A DNA stretch of 36,897 bases, from NCBI GenBank assembly GCA_900753165.1, contig CAADYC010000102.1, forward strand, positions 1 through 36,897, read 5' to 3'. A model generated the notes under the pieces. That model was not told where the DNA came from and did no database searches. It was given only the letters and a program-made list of their open reading frames with translations. The DNA comes from Clostridia bacterium. Its GTDB lineage: Bacteria; Bacillota; Clostridia; TANB77; CAG-508. The translations under genes and the position numbers were made by a program. Shown here one piece after another: positions 8,068-17,500 of this stretch (its first letter is position 1; each line of letters opens with the position of its first letter).

Positions 8068-10675
8068 TTAAATCCACTCTTTATATTTTTTAATATACAC
8101 TCTCTTTGCAAAAGAAGCAATAATACAATACAAAAATGTAACAACAAAAATCATAAACAAATATTTAGCACCAATAGGTACAAGTCCAATTGCGTTGCCC
8201 AATGTCGTAAATGGTACAACAATACCAACTAATATCAATAAAATTGATGATGCATATACATATTTGTGAGCATTACTTTGTACAAATGGAACTTTAGCAG
8301 TTCTGATTATATGCATTCCTACTAAGTTTGAAACTATACTGTACGTAAACCAAATAGTTTGAAAATGTGATACATCTCTTAATTTAAATACAAACCATAA
8401 TGTTAAAAATACAACAATGTCAAATGCTGAACTTACTGGTCCCATAAATAGCATAAATCTCTTTAAACTCTTGATATCTAGTTTCTTTGGTTTTTCTAAC
8501 TGTTCTTTGTCAACATGATCAAATGGTAATGTCATTTGTCCAAAATCGTATATTAAGCCTTCAACTAATAATTGAATTGGTGTTTCCGGTAAAAATGGCA
8601 AAAATATACTTGCTACAATTACAGATACAACTTCTCCAAAGTTGAAACTCGTTGCCATTTTGATATATTTCATTAAGTTTACAAATGTACGTCTTCCGTT
8701 CTTCTACACCGTCTAGCAATACATTTAAATCTTTTTCAAGTAAAATAATATCTGCTGATTCTTTTGCAATATCAACTGCTGTATCTACTGATACACCTAC
8801 ATCTGAGTTTGTTAATGATGGGCTGTCATTTATTCCATCTCCCATATAGCCTACTACATTTCCATTTTGTCTTAATAGTCTTACAATTCTGGCTTTTTGT
8901 ATTGGAGAGAGTTTTGCAAATATATTTGTCTTCTTTAACAAACGCATTACGCCCATATCTGGAAGCTTTTCAATTTGACTTCCTAATACAATATTTCTAG
9001 AATTTATTCCTACCTTTTCACATACACATCTTGTTACATCTGCATTATCACCGGTAAGAACTATAACTCTAATTCCTGCTTTATTTAGTTTTTTGATAGA
9101 TTCTTTTGCACTTTCTTTAGGTGGATCTAAGAATCCTATAAATCCAAGCAATATCATATTTTTCTCGTCTGATACTTCAAAAGTTGATTTATTTTCCATA
9201 TCATTTTTTTGACATACAGCAACAACTCTTAAACCTTCTTTGTTTAATTGTTTACTAATTTTTTTGATATTGTCTTTAATTTCTTTTGTTATTTTGCTAA
9301 CTTGTCCTTTATAATCAACCATAGTACAAATGCTTAGAATTTCTTCTACTGCGCCTTTTGTAATTAATTGTCTTTTTTCTCCATCTGATACAATAACTGA
9401 TAAACGTCTTCTAGAAAAATCAAATGGTATTTCGTCAATTATTTTATATTTTTCTGTAAGTTCCATTAAATTATTTTCAGAAGCTCTTTTTATTACTGCT
9501 TCATCTATGCTTCCTTTTAATCCAGTTTGAAAATATGAATTTAGAAATGCGTGTTTCAAAACTCTTATATCTTCATCACCATTTATGTCTAAGTATCTTT
9601 CAAGTACTATTTTATCTTCAGTCAATGTTCCTGTTTTATCTGTACATAAAATGTTCATTGCTCCAAAATTTTGAATTGAATCAAGTTTTTTTACAATGGT
9701 TTTCTTTTTTGACATTCTTATTGCGCCTTTTGATAAACTTGATGATAAAATTACTGGCAATAATAATGGTGTTATACATATTGCTATTGCAACTGCAAAT
9801 GTAAATGCTGTTACAAATTCGTGTTTTTCAACATTTATAGCAAATACTAATGGTATCATAAATAGCATGAATTTTATTAGTAGTCTACTTATGTTTTCAA
9901 TTCCTTTTTGGAATGCTGTTTTATCTTTTCCAGCAGTTATTGTGTGTGCTATTTTCCCAAAATATGTTGAATCTGCAGTTTTTATTACAACACCTTTTGC
10001 TGAACCTGATACTACATTTGTTCCCATAAAACAAATATTATCAAAGTCTGATATATTATCTATTTCGTCTTCTTTATCTTCTAATTCTACAGTTTTCTTA
10101 ATACTGTCAGATTCACCTGTTAAAGATGATTGTCCAACATACAGGTCTTTTGCTTCAATTACTCTTAAATCTGCTGGTATCATACTTCCTGCAGATAATA
10201 CAACAGTATCACCTATTACTACATCTTTAATTGGAATATCTAGCTTTTGTCCATTTCTAATTACTGTTGTTTTTGTTGCAACCATTTTCTTTAATTTTTC
10301 TGCTGCTTTATTTGACCTATATTCTTCAAAGAAATCTAATAAAGTACTTGCTATTACTAATATTGCTATTACTATAATATTTGCATAACTTGGTGCTTCA
10401 GCCAAAATTACATCTGTATAAATTAATATGAGTGCAATTCCAATTAATATGCAGTTAAATGGTGTTACTAAGCTTTCCCAAAAGTAGTTATACCATTTTT
10501 TAGGTTTTGCTTGTCTTATTTCATTTGGTCCTAATCTTCGAAATTTTGCTTCTGCTTCTTCGTTTGTTATTCCTTTTTCTTTTATTCTATATTTTTGTAT
10601 AAATTCTTCTTTACTTATTTTGCTTTCATCTGCATACATTTTATTTATGTCTACGTTTTCTTTAGTATTTGCCAT
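8068..10675 (-). CDS. mgtA: Magnesium-type P-type ATPase, frame broken by one base
   Basis: An MgtA/MgtB (P3B) family pump, inner membrane. Visible: N-terminal cytoplasmic domain, actuator motif LTGES, phosphorylation motif DKTGTLTED, MGDGINDSP, and a C-terminal transmembrane block. The first frame runs from 10675 to beyond residue 659 (VLLDGVEE), then continues as non-homologous residues. The family sequence resumes one frame over with GRRTFVNLMKYIKMATSFN and ends normally at 8068. Removing the single C at 8698 gives one 868-residue protein, the expected length. That C makes the first-frame codon CGG. The ATG at 10675 follows AAAGGAATG; a TTG one codon earlier is less likely. No M-box riboswitch was recognised. 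Real pseudogene, sequence error, or programmed frameshift are all possible. Confidence 0.88.
8695..8698 (-). other. CGGA frameshift site in mgtA
   Basis: The minus strand reads GAA GAA CGG AAG in the incoming frame. Skipping C gives GAA GAA GGA AGA CGT ACA, that is E-E-G-R-R-T, the conserved EGRRTF-type motif at the start of the last transmembrane domain. The extra C is flanked by A and G, so this is not a homopolymer slip. Confidence 0.8.
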
Positions 10676-10774
10676 CAAAAATCACATTCCTTTCAAATAC
10701 ATTTTTTAATTATATAATAATTTTTATATTTATAATATATTTTGATAATTTTCTCGGTTTAATACACAAAACAA

Positions 10775-10864
10775 GAAAATTCTAAAAGAAATTAATGGCA
10801 CCCTTCCACTTAGTCCTCGCTTCGCTCGACGTGAACTCTTTCCATTAATTTCTTTAAGATTTTC
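10775..10864. repeat. MITE-like long inverted repeat
   Basis: About 24-base arms (10775-10798 and 10842-10864) match with only a few differences and end in CCATTAATTTCTTT/AAAGAAATTAATGG. The 43-base centre is markedly GC-richer than its surroundings (contains CCTCGCTTCGCTCGACGTG). It lies between nrdG and mgtA. It could be a short non-autonomous mobile element or a large terminator for nrdDG; the minus-strand side ends in TTTTCTTGTTTT. Confidence 0.6.
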
Positions 10865-10951
10865 TAATATTGTTCCAATCACATTCGTAAATTATAAAAA
10901 TATATTATATTATGAATATCTTTAATTTTATTTTATAATTATTATGGCACA

Positions 10952-11446
10952 TTATTTCTCAAATAATACAACTTGATTTTGTTTTAAACTTTTTTGAACA
11001 TCAATAACTCTTTGATTTGAAGAACCTTTCCACTTCAAAGTAGGATTATGCAATTCGTCAACATATTGTCCATCAACTAAAACATCCAAATATTTAGCAA
11101 CTTCTTTATCTTTTAAATCTTTATCAAATTTAAAACCTGACCATGCCCACACACTTTTGTTAGGATATTTTGTTTTAAATGCTTTTGCTAATTTTGTTGT
11201 GTTTTCAATGTTTCTAGGATGCATTGGTTCACCACCTAATATTGATAGTCCTTCAATATTGTCATTGTCTGATAATTCTAATATTCTATCTATTGTTGCA
11301 TCTGTGAATTCTTTTCCACCGTTAAAATCATGTGTTTCTGGATTAAAACAGTTTTTGCAGTTGAATGCACAACCTTGCATAAATATTGATACTCTTACTC
11401 CTGGTCCATCTGAAATGTCCATTTTTCTAATTTTATTATACCCCAT
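10952..11446 (-). CDS. nrdG: Anaerobic ribonucleotide reductase activating enzyme NrdG
   Basis: A 164-residue radical SAM enzyme that installs the glycyl radical on NrdD. The 4Fe-4S motif C-x3-C-x2-C is at C26, C30 and C33 (CAFNCKNC), and the SAM-binding LSILGGEPM follows. The DGPGVRVSIFMQGC lead-in is typical. It lies 37 bases after nrdD with AAAGGATGATATAAA upstream, so the two are co-transcribed. Confidence 0.95.
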   Translation of the reverse strand: MGYNKIRKMDISDGPGVRVSIFMQGCAFNCKNCFNPETHDFNGGKEFTDATIDRILELSDNDNIEGLSILGGEPMHPRNIENTTKLAKAFKTKYPNKSVWAWSGFKFDKDLKDKEVAKYLDVLVDGQYVDELHNPTLKWKGSSNQRVIDVQKSLKQNQVVLFEK

Positions 11447-11483
11447 TTTATATCATCCTTTTTTTACTATCTAAGTGTCATTT

Positions 11484-13643
11484 TTATTCATCATCTTTAT
11501 TATCAATGTGTAAAACTCTTTCTTTTATTTCTTGAGTTCTTCCTTTGTTCCAGAAATTACTTCCTATATAGCCACAAGTTCTTCTTGCAACATTTAATGT
11601 GTTGTGGTCTCTGTTTCCACAGTTTGGGCAGTACCATTCTAGATTATCATCAATTAAAATTTCTCCATCATATCCACATTTTTGGCAATAATCTGATTTT
11701 GTATTTAATTCTGCATACATAATATTGTCATATATGAATCTGATTATTTGAAGAACAACTTCTAAGTTATCTTGTAGGTTTGGAGTTTCTACATATGATA
11801 TAGCTCCACCTGGGCTTAATTCTTGGAATTGACTTTCTAATTTTAATTTAGAAAATGCATCTATTTCTTCAAATACAGGTACATGATATGAATTTGTTAT
11901 ATAATCTCTGTCTGTTATTCCTTCTACAACTCCAAATCTTTCTTTTAAGCATTTTGCAAATTTATATGTTGTTGCTTCAATTGGTGAACCATATACGCTA
12001 TAATCTATATCTTCTTTTTCTTTCCATTCTTTGCATTTTTCGTTTAATTTTTTCATTACTTCTATTGCAAATTCTTTTCCTTCTCCATTGTCTGTATGAC
12101 TCATACCTGTCATATATTTAACACATTCGTATAAACCTGCGTATCCAAGTGAAATTGTTGAATATCCACCATGTAATAATGGATGAATTGGTGCTCCTTT
12201 TGGTAATCTTGCAAATGCTCCATTTTGCCATAAAATTGGTGCAACATCACTTGTCACTTTGCTTAATCTCTCGTGTCTAGCTTGTAATGCTCTATGGCAT
12301 AATTCAAGTCTTTCATCATATATTTTCCAGAATTTATTTTTATCTTTTCCAGATGTTAATGCAACATCAACTAAATTTATTGTTACAACACCTTGGTTAA
12401 ACCTTCCATAATATTTTGGTTTATTTGTTTCTGGGTCTACATATGGTGTTAAGAATGAACGGCATCCCATACATGGATAACAATGTCCTTCTCCATTTTT
12501 GTCAACTTTTAATTCTTTCATTTTCTTTTCTGATATATAATCTGGTACCATTCTTTTGGCTGTACATTTTGCTGCAAGTTGTGTTAAATACCAGTATTTA
12601 CTATTATCATGTATATTATCTTCTTCTAGTACGTATAACAATTTTGGAAAAGCTGGTGTAACATATACACCTTTTTCGTTTTTGAATCCTTCTATTCTTT
12701 GTTTTAAGAATTCTTCTATAATCATTGCTAGTTCTTCTTTATATTCTTCTGTTTCGCCTAAATACATACATACTGATAAGAAAGGTGCTTGTCCATTTGT
12801 GTTTGTCATTGAATTAACTTGATAATTGAATGTTTGAACACCATCAGATACTTCTTTTCTTGTATCTTGTTTTGCATATTCTTCACATTGCTTTTCTGTT
12901 AATCCTCTATCTTTATATTTTTTGTAATATTTATCATAACTACTTTTTACAAATGGTGCTAAATGTGATAATGATACTGTTGCTCCACCATATGTTGATG
13001 ATGTAACTGCTAAAATTATTTGTGTTGCTATTGTACATGCTGTTATAAATCTATGTGGCTTTTCTATCATAACTCCATTCATAATTGTTCCATTTTGTAG
13101 CATATCTTCTAAGTTTATAAGTTCGCAGTTTGTTAATGCATTTTGTGCAAAATAGTCTGCATCATGGAAATGAATTATTCCTTCGTCATGTGCTTTTACT
13201 ATATCTTCTGGTAATAAAAATCTTCTTGTTATATCTGTACTTGTTATTCCTGCTAGATAATCTCTTTGTGTTGTTACTACTGTTGCATTTTTGTTAGAGT
13301 TTTCGTTGTTCCAGTATTCACTTTCACCTTCAATTAATTCTTTTATTGATTGGTCTGTTGTGTTTGCTTTTCTAACTAATGCTCTTGTGTATCTATATGT
13401 AATGTATGTTTTTGCTAATTGATATTTTTCTAATGCCATTAATTTTTGTTCAATGATGTCTTGTATGTCTTCAACTAATATTCTTGATTTTTTTAAATCT
13501 TCAATATAAGTTATTATTTCATCAATTTCTGCCTCTGTTGCTTTTTCTTTTCTTGATACTTCGTTATTAGCTTTTTTTATTGCTACTCTTATTTTTTCCG
13601 GATTGTAGTCTACTATTGATCCGTCTCTTTTTATGATTTTCAT
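11484..13643 (-). CDS. nrdD: Anaerobic ribonucleoside-triphosphate reductase NrdD
   Basis: A class III reductase that makes dNTPs without oxygen; about 719 residues. An N-terminal ATP-cone (MKIIKRDGSIVDYNPEKI onward) gives allosteric control. The large glycyl-radical domain follows (DYFAQNALTNCELIN, CMGCRSFLTP). Near the C-terminus lie two zinc-binding CxxC pairs (CQKCGYDG and CPNCGN) and the glycyl radical loop RTCGYIG. The ATG at 13643 (MKII) was preferred: GGAGG is eight bases upstream of it but only two from the ATG two codons earlier. A promoter-proximal 16-bp palindrome and a hexamer array lie upstream. Confidence 0.95.
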   Translation of the reverse strand: MKIIKRDGSIVDYNPEKIRVAIKKANNEVSRKEKATEAEIDEIITYIEDLKKSRILVEDIQDIIEQKLMALEKYQLAKTYITYRYTRALVRKANTTDQSIKELIEGESEYWNNENSNKNATVVTTQRDYLAGITSTDITRRFLLPEDIVKAHDEGIIHFHDADYFAQNALTNCELINLEDMLQNGTIMNGVMIEKPHRFITACTIATQIILAVTSSTYGGATVSLSHLAPFVKSSYDKYYKKYKDRGLTEKQCEEYAKQDTRKEVSDGVQTFNYQVNSMTNTNGQAPFLSVCMYLGETEEYKEELAMIIEEFLKQRIEGFKNEKGVYVTPAFPKLLYVLEEDNIHDNSKYWYLTQLAAKCTAKRMVPDYISEKKMKELKVDKNGEGHCYPCMGCRSFLTPYVDPETNKPKYYGRFNQGVVTINLVDVALTSGKDKNKFWKIYDERLELCHRALQARHERLSKVTSDVAPILWQNGAFARLPKGAPIHPLLHGGYSTISLGYAGLYECVKYMTGMSHTDNGEGKEFAIEVMKKLNEKCKEWKEKEDIDYSVYGSPIEATTYKFAKCLKERFGVVEGITDRDYITNSYHVPVFEEIDAFSKLKLESQFQELSPGGAISYVETPNLQDNLEVVLQIIRFIYDNIMYAELNTKSDYCQKCGYDGEILIDDNLEWYCPNCGNRDHNTLNVARRTCGYIGSNFWNKGRTQEIKERVLHIDNKDDE

Positions 13644-13702
13644 TTCCATATCCTCCCCTTGTTTAAGTATGCACTTATTATATATCATCCGGTAGCTTTT
13701 TC

Positions 13703-13718
13703 TGTTGCAATTGCAACA
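13703..13718. promoter_or_regulatory. 16-bp perfect palindrome upstream of nrdD
   Basis: TGTTGCAATTGCAACA is perfectly self-complementary. It lies just upstream of the likely -10 of nrdD, overlapping where a -35 would be, as expected for a repressor site. I do not recognise the regulator; it does not match the NrdR box. Confidence 0.5.
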
Positions 13719-13778
13719 TTTTATGAAAAAGATTTTTTTTGTTTTTTTTGTCGGCTTGGCTCTAAGCTTTTTTCTTTT

Positions 13779-13818
13779 GTTACATTTTTGTTACATTTTT
13801 TGTAACGAATTCTGTAAC
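13779..13818. promoter_or_regulatory. Helically phased array of four GTTACA hexamers
   Basis: GTTACA at 13779 and 13790, then its reverse complement TGTAAC at 13801 and 13813. Starts are 11, 11 and 12 bases apart, so all four lie on one face of the helix, as two copies facing two copies. It lies about 135-175 bases upstream of the nrdD start codon. Confidence 0.5.
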
Positions 13819-13952
13819 CTTATCATATTTTATTATGAGTGTTTTACTATAAATAATTCAAACCAAATATATACTTATCCAGATAATTATTGCATAAGCA
13901 CAATCTATTAAAATCAATGAATTTAGCTTAGGAACAATATACTTTAAGTTAT

Positions 13953-13992
13953 AAAAAAGAGTTGTCAAAAAGGCATACACCCTTTTGGCAAC
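13953..13992 (-). terminator. Terminator of the small membrane protein gene
   Basis: GTTGTCAAAAAGG (13961-13973) pairs imperfectly with CCTTTTGGCAAC (13981-13992). On the minus strand it is followed by TCTTTTTTATAAC, just past the stop at 14001. Confidence 0.75.
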
Positions 13993-14000
13993 TTTTCCTT

Positions 14001-14468
14001 TTACCAGAATATTAAGAATGTTAAAAATGTTCCCCATACTACTTGTTCTCTTGTTAAATCTTTTAACATTTCTGGCAATTCTCCCTCTTCTTTTTCGTCT
14101 GTAAATTTCATTTCATAATATTCTACATCCTGAACTTTGAAGTATTCTTCAAAATTTCTTGTTTCGTCATCTCTTATTGTAGAAACATCTATGTATTTGC
14201 TTCCTAAGAATACATCTCTTTCTGAGTATAAATCTATTCTTAAGTATTTGTTTGTGATTTTGTGTTCTGAACTATTGTATATGCTTCCTTTTATACGTCC
14301 ATTTATTTTTGTTGCTTGTGCTTGATATACTGTTATTTGTGATAGATTGTCTTTTCTTCCTATATTTTGATATGTTGCTTCAATATTTAAATTTATCATT
14401 ATGTTTGAAAATATGTAAAATAATATTATCCATATTACATATTTTGCAAGTGTTTTCATTCTATCCAT
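14001..14468 (-). CDS. Small membrane protein of unknown function
   Basis: 155 residues. One hydrophobic segment near the N-terminus (about 10-27, YVIWIILFYIFSNIMINL) and another at the very C-terminus (VVWGTFLTFLIFW). Between them is a soluble stretch with beta-strand character (QITVYQAQATKINGRIKGSI, then KYLRIDLYSERDVFLGSKYI), reminiscent of FxLYD-type domains that sit outside the membrane. I do not recognise a named family. AGGAG lies eight bases before the ATG, a strong promoter (14501-14529) precedes it and a terminator follows, so it is its own unit. Confidence 0.7.
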   Translation of the reverse strand: MDRMKTLAKYVIWIILFYIFSNIMINLNIEATYQNIGRKDNLSQITVYQAQATKINGRIKGSIYNSSEHKITNKYLRIDLYSERDVFLGSKYIDVSTIRDDETRNFEEYFKVQDVEYYEMKFTDEKEEGELPEMLKDLTREQVVWGTFLTFLIFW

Positions 14469-14500
14469 TTTTAATTCTCCTTTTATTGCTTGATATTGTT

Positions 14501-14529
14501 ATTATATCAGGAAATTAGTAAAATTTCAA
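14501..14529 (-). promoter_or_regulatory. Promoter of the small membrane protein gene
   Basis: TTGAAA (14524-14529), 17 bases, TATAAT (14501-14506) with TGA forming an extended -10. It lies in the gap after the addA stop. Confidence 0.75.
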
Positions 14530-14537
14530 CAATTATG

Positions 14538-17500
14538 TCAAATTTCAATTTCTTTACCCAAATAAACAGAATAAATATAAACTTTATACACCTTTGTACT
14601 CAAAGCACTCTCCAAAGCCTGTTTGTACAAATTCAATTGACTCTTATACTTTTCAACAAGTTCAAATTTCTTACCGTTTTCAACATAATCAGTCTTATAA
14701 TCAACCAAAACAATTTGCCCATTTTCATTTACAAAATATAAATCTATAATACCCTGAACAAGTATATTTTCCTTTATATCCTCATCATAAATCTGACTTG
14801 CTGGAACATTAATATAAAATGGCTTTTCTTGATAATATTCTTTGGCATTTTTTAATTGTTTCCAAATTTCTGATTTTGTAAATTGTAGTATTTTGCTTGG
14901 GTTTATTGCTTCACTTTCTTTTTCTGTTATAACTTTATTTATTTCTAGACTTCGTATTAGTGTTTTGATTTTCTCTAAATCATACTCTTCTTTCGGATTT
15001 AATCTTTGCAAACATAAATGTATAAGTGTTCCTTTTTGTGCTGATGTTATTTTTGTTTCTTTTTCTTCTTGTAAAAACTTAGGCTTTTCAAAATTTACGC
15101 TTTGCGTACTAATATTGTCATCATTTTCACCTGTTTTGTTATTTGTTTCTGCAGATTCTTCATTATCTAAACTCTCAAAATCAACACCCAATTGTTTTTG
15201 TTTCATTTGCTTGATTTTTGTAACAGAACTTTTTGTTGGAATATCAATTGCTAATTTATCAGGATACTCATATTCAATTTGTTCTTTAATTACTTTTATA
15301 TCCTTCTTATTAGAATTTTCATTTAACATCTCAATTACATTTTGAGATGTATTTTCTTGCTCTTTTTCCTGTTTTTTATTTTCTAATATACTACTTGGTT
15401 CTATTCTATTCAATTCAAGTAAATCTTCTGTATTAGACTTTTCATACAAATATACAAGCAATATCCAATCTAAATATGTTTTATACTTTTTAACTAAAAT
15501 AGGATTTATTTTTCCATCTTTTCTAGTATAAATATTTTTTTGCTGTTCAATATCTTCTAGCTGTTTTGAATAGTCATTAGAAATTCCTGTTATTATTAAT
15601 TTCTCTTTTGCTCTTGTTAAAGCAACATACAAAATTCTCATTTCTTCTGAAATATTTTCATTTCTAATAACATTTTTTATTGCTTCTCTTGTTAAAGTAT
15701 CATATTGAACTTGTGCATTGTAATTAATATATTTAGCTCCTATTCCTAATTCTTGATGTAATAAAACTGGATTTTTTCTAATATCTTGCTCATTGAATTG
15801 CTTATTTGTGTTTACTAAAAATACAATTGGAAATTCAAGTCCTTTACTTTTGTGGATACTCATTATTCTAATGACATCATCATTTTCACCTATTATTTTT
15901 GCTGAGCTTAAATCACCTGAATTAATTTTTAATTTTTCTATAAAGTTTATAAAGTTATATAATCCTTTAAAACTAGCAGTTTCATATTTTTTTGCTCTTT
16001 CAAATAACATTTTTAAATTTGCTTGTCTTAAATTACCATTTGGCATTAGTCCTACATAATTGTAATATCCAGTATCTGAATAAATTTTCCAAATTAATTC
16101 ATCTAATGCTAAATATTCTTGTTCTTTTCTCCATGTAGAAATCTGATTTAAAAACTTTTCTATTTTTTCTTTTAATTGTGAATTTACATCAACCTTGGCT
16201 TTTTGCATACAATTGTAGAAATTGTCATATTTGTCTGATAAACGTATTTGTACTAATTCATTATCTGTGAATTTACCTATATTTGACCTCAAAACTGTTA
16301 CAAGAGGAATGTCTTGCATTGGGTTGTCTATTATTTTAAGTACACTCATTATAGTTTGAATTTCTATTGAGTCTAAATATTCTTGGTTGCTGTCTGAAAA
16401 TACTGGTATGTCTAAATTTATTAACGCTTGTTCATATATACTTGCCTTGTCTTTTGTAGACCTAAGTAAAATTGCTATATCCTTGTATGCTATATCTCTA
16501 AATGTTTCTTTTTTTCTATCATAAATCTGGTATTTGCTATCTATTAACTCTTTTATTTTGTTTGCAACATATTTTGCTTCAATTTCAATATTTTCTAAAT
16601 GTTCTAGTTCTTCTAAATCATCTGAATTTTCAGAATATGCTTCATATGAAGATTCTTTTTCTTGATTGTCCTCTTTATTTTCATCTGATTGTTTTATATC
16701 AATTATATCAATTTCAGTTTTTAAATTTTGATTAATTTTTTTATAATCTTCTGCTCCAAAATTCAAATACTCATCTTCAGTATAATCTACTTCACCTAAT
16801 GCTTTACTCATAATATCTTTAAAAATCAAATTCGTAAAATCAAGTACATTGTCTCTACTCCTAAAATTTTTAAATAACTGAATTTTGCTTCCAAGACAAT
16901 TTTGCTTATCTTCAACTGACTTATAATTAGAATATTTATCTAAAAACAGTTTTGGCATTGCTTGTCTAAATCTATAAATGCTTTGCTTTACATCTCCAAC
17001 CATAAACATATTGTTTCCTCTGGAAATTGATGAAAGTATAAATTCTTGAACTAGGTTACTGTCCTGATATTCGTCAATTGCAATCTCTTCAAATTTTTCT
17101 GTATATTTTTTTGCAACTTCTGTTTTTATTATGTTTTCGTGTTTTTCTCCATTTTCGTCAGTTGTTATTTCTACATCTTTTACTAAAATGTTTAATGCAA
17201 AATGTTCAATGTCTGTAAAGTCAACTATGTTTTTTTCTCTTTTCTTTTTTGAAAATATTTCATCAAATTCTATAATCAATTTTTCTAATTTTTTCAAAAT
17301 ATCATACATATCAAATATGTCTTGATTTGATTGCCTTGAATCTGATACAAATATTTTGTCCAGTTTTTTATTGAATTTCTTTTTTACATTATCTCTTATT
17401 TTTTTTATTTCATCTTTTATTTCTGATTCTACTTTTTTTCTTGGCCATATTATAAATTTTATAATTTGAGCTATTTCATATGATTTGTTCCAATTATTTA

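Larger units (their letters stand above)
13644..14000 (-). promoter_or_regulatory. Long upstream region of nrdD
   Basis: No gene. On the minus strand it holds, from far to near: the terminator of the 14001-14468 gene, an AT-rich stretch, the GTTACA/TGTAAC array (13779-13818), a poly-A-rich stretch, the TGTTGCAA palindrome (13703-13718), then GATATATAAT, a possible -10, about 40 bases before the start. No clear NrdR box pair was found. Confidence 0.5.

Noticed and set aside
9696..10388. Long plus-strand open frame of 230 codons
   Set aside because: It is antisense to mgtA, has no ribosome binding site and no family motifs. AT-rich genes here give many such shadows.
10676..10774. M-box magnesium riboswitch before mgtA
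   Set aside because: The space is short, very AT-rich and without the GC-rich conserved helices of that RNA.
13644..13920. NrdR box pair upstream of nrdD
   Set aside because: AT-rich words such as ATATATAC are present, but no two boxes matching the NrdR consensus at the right spacing.
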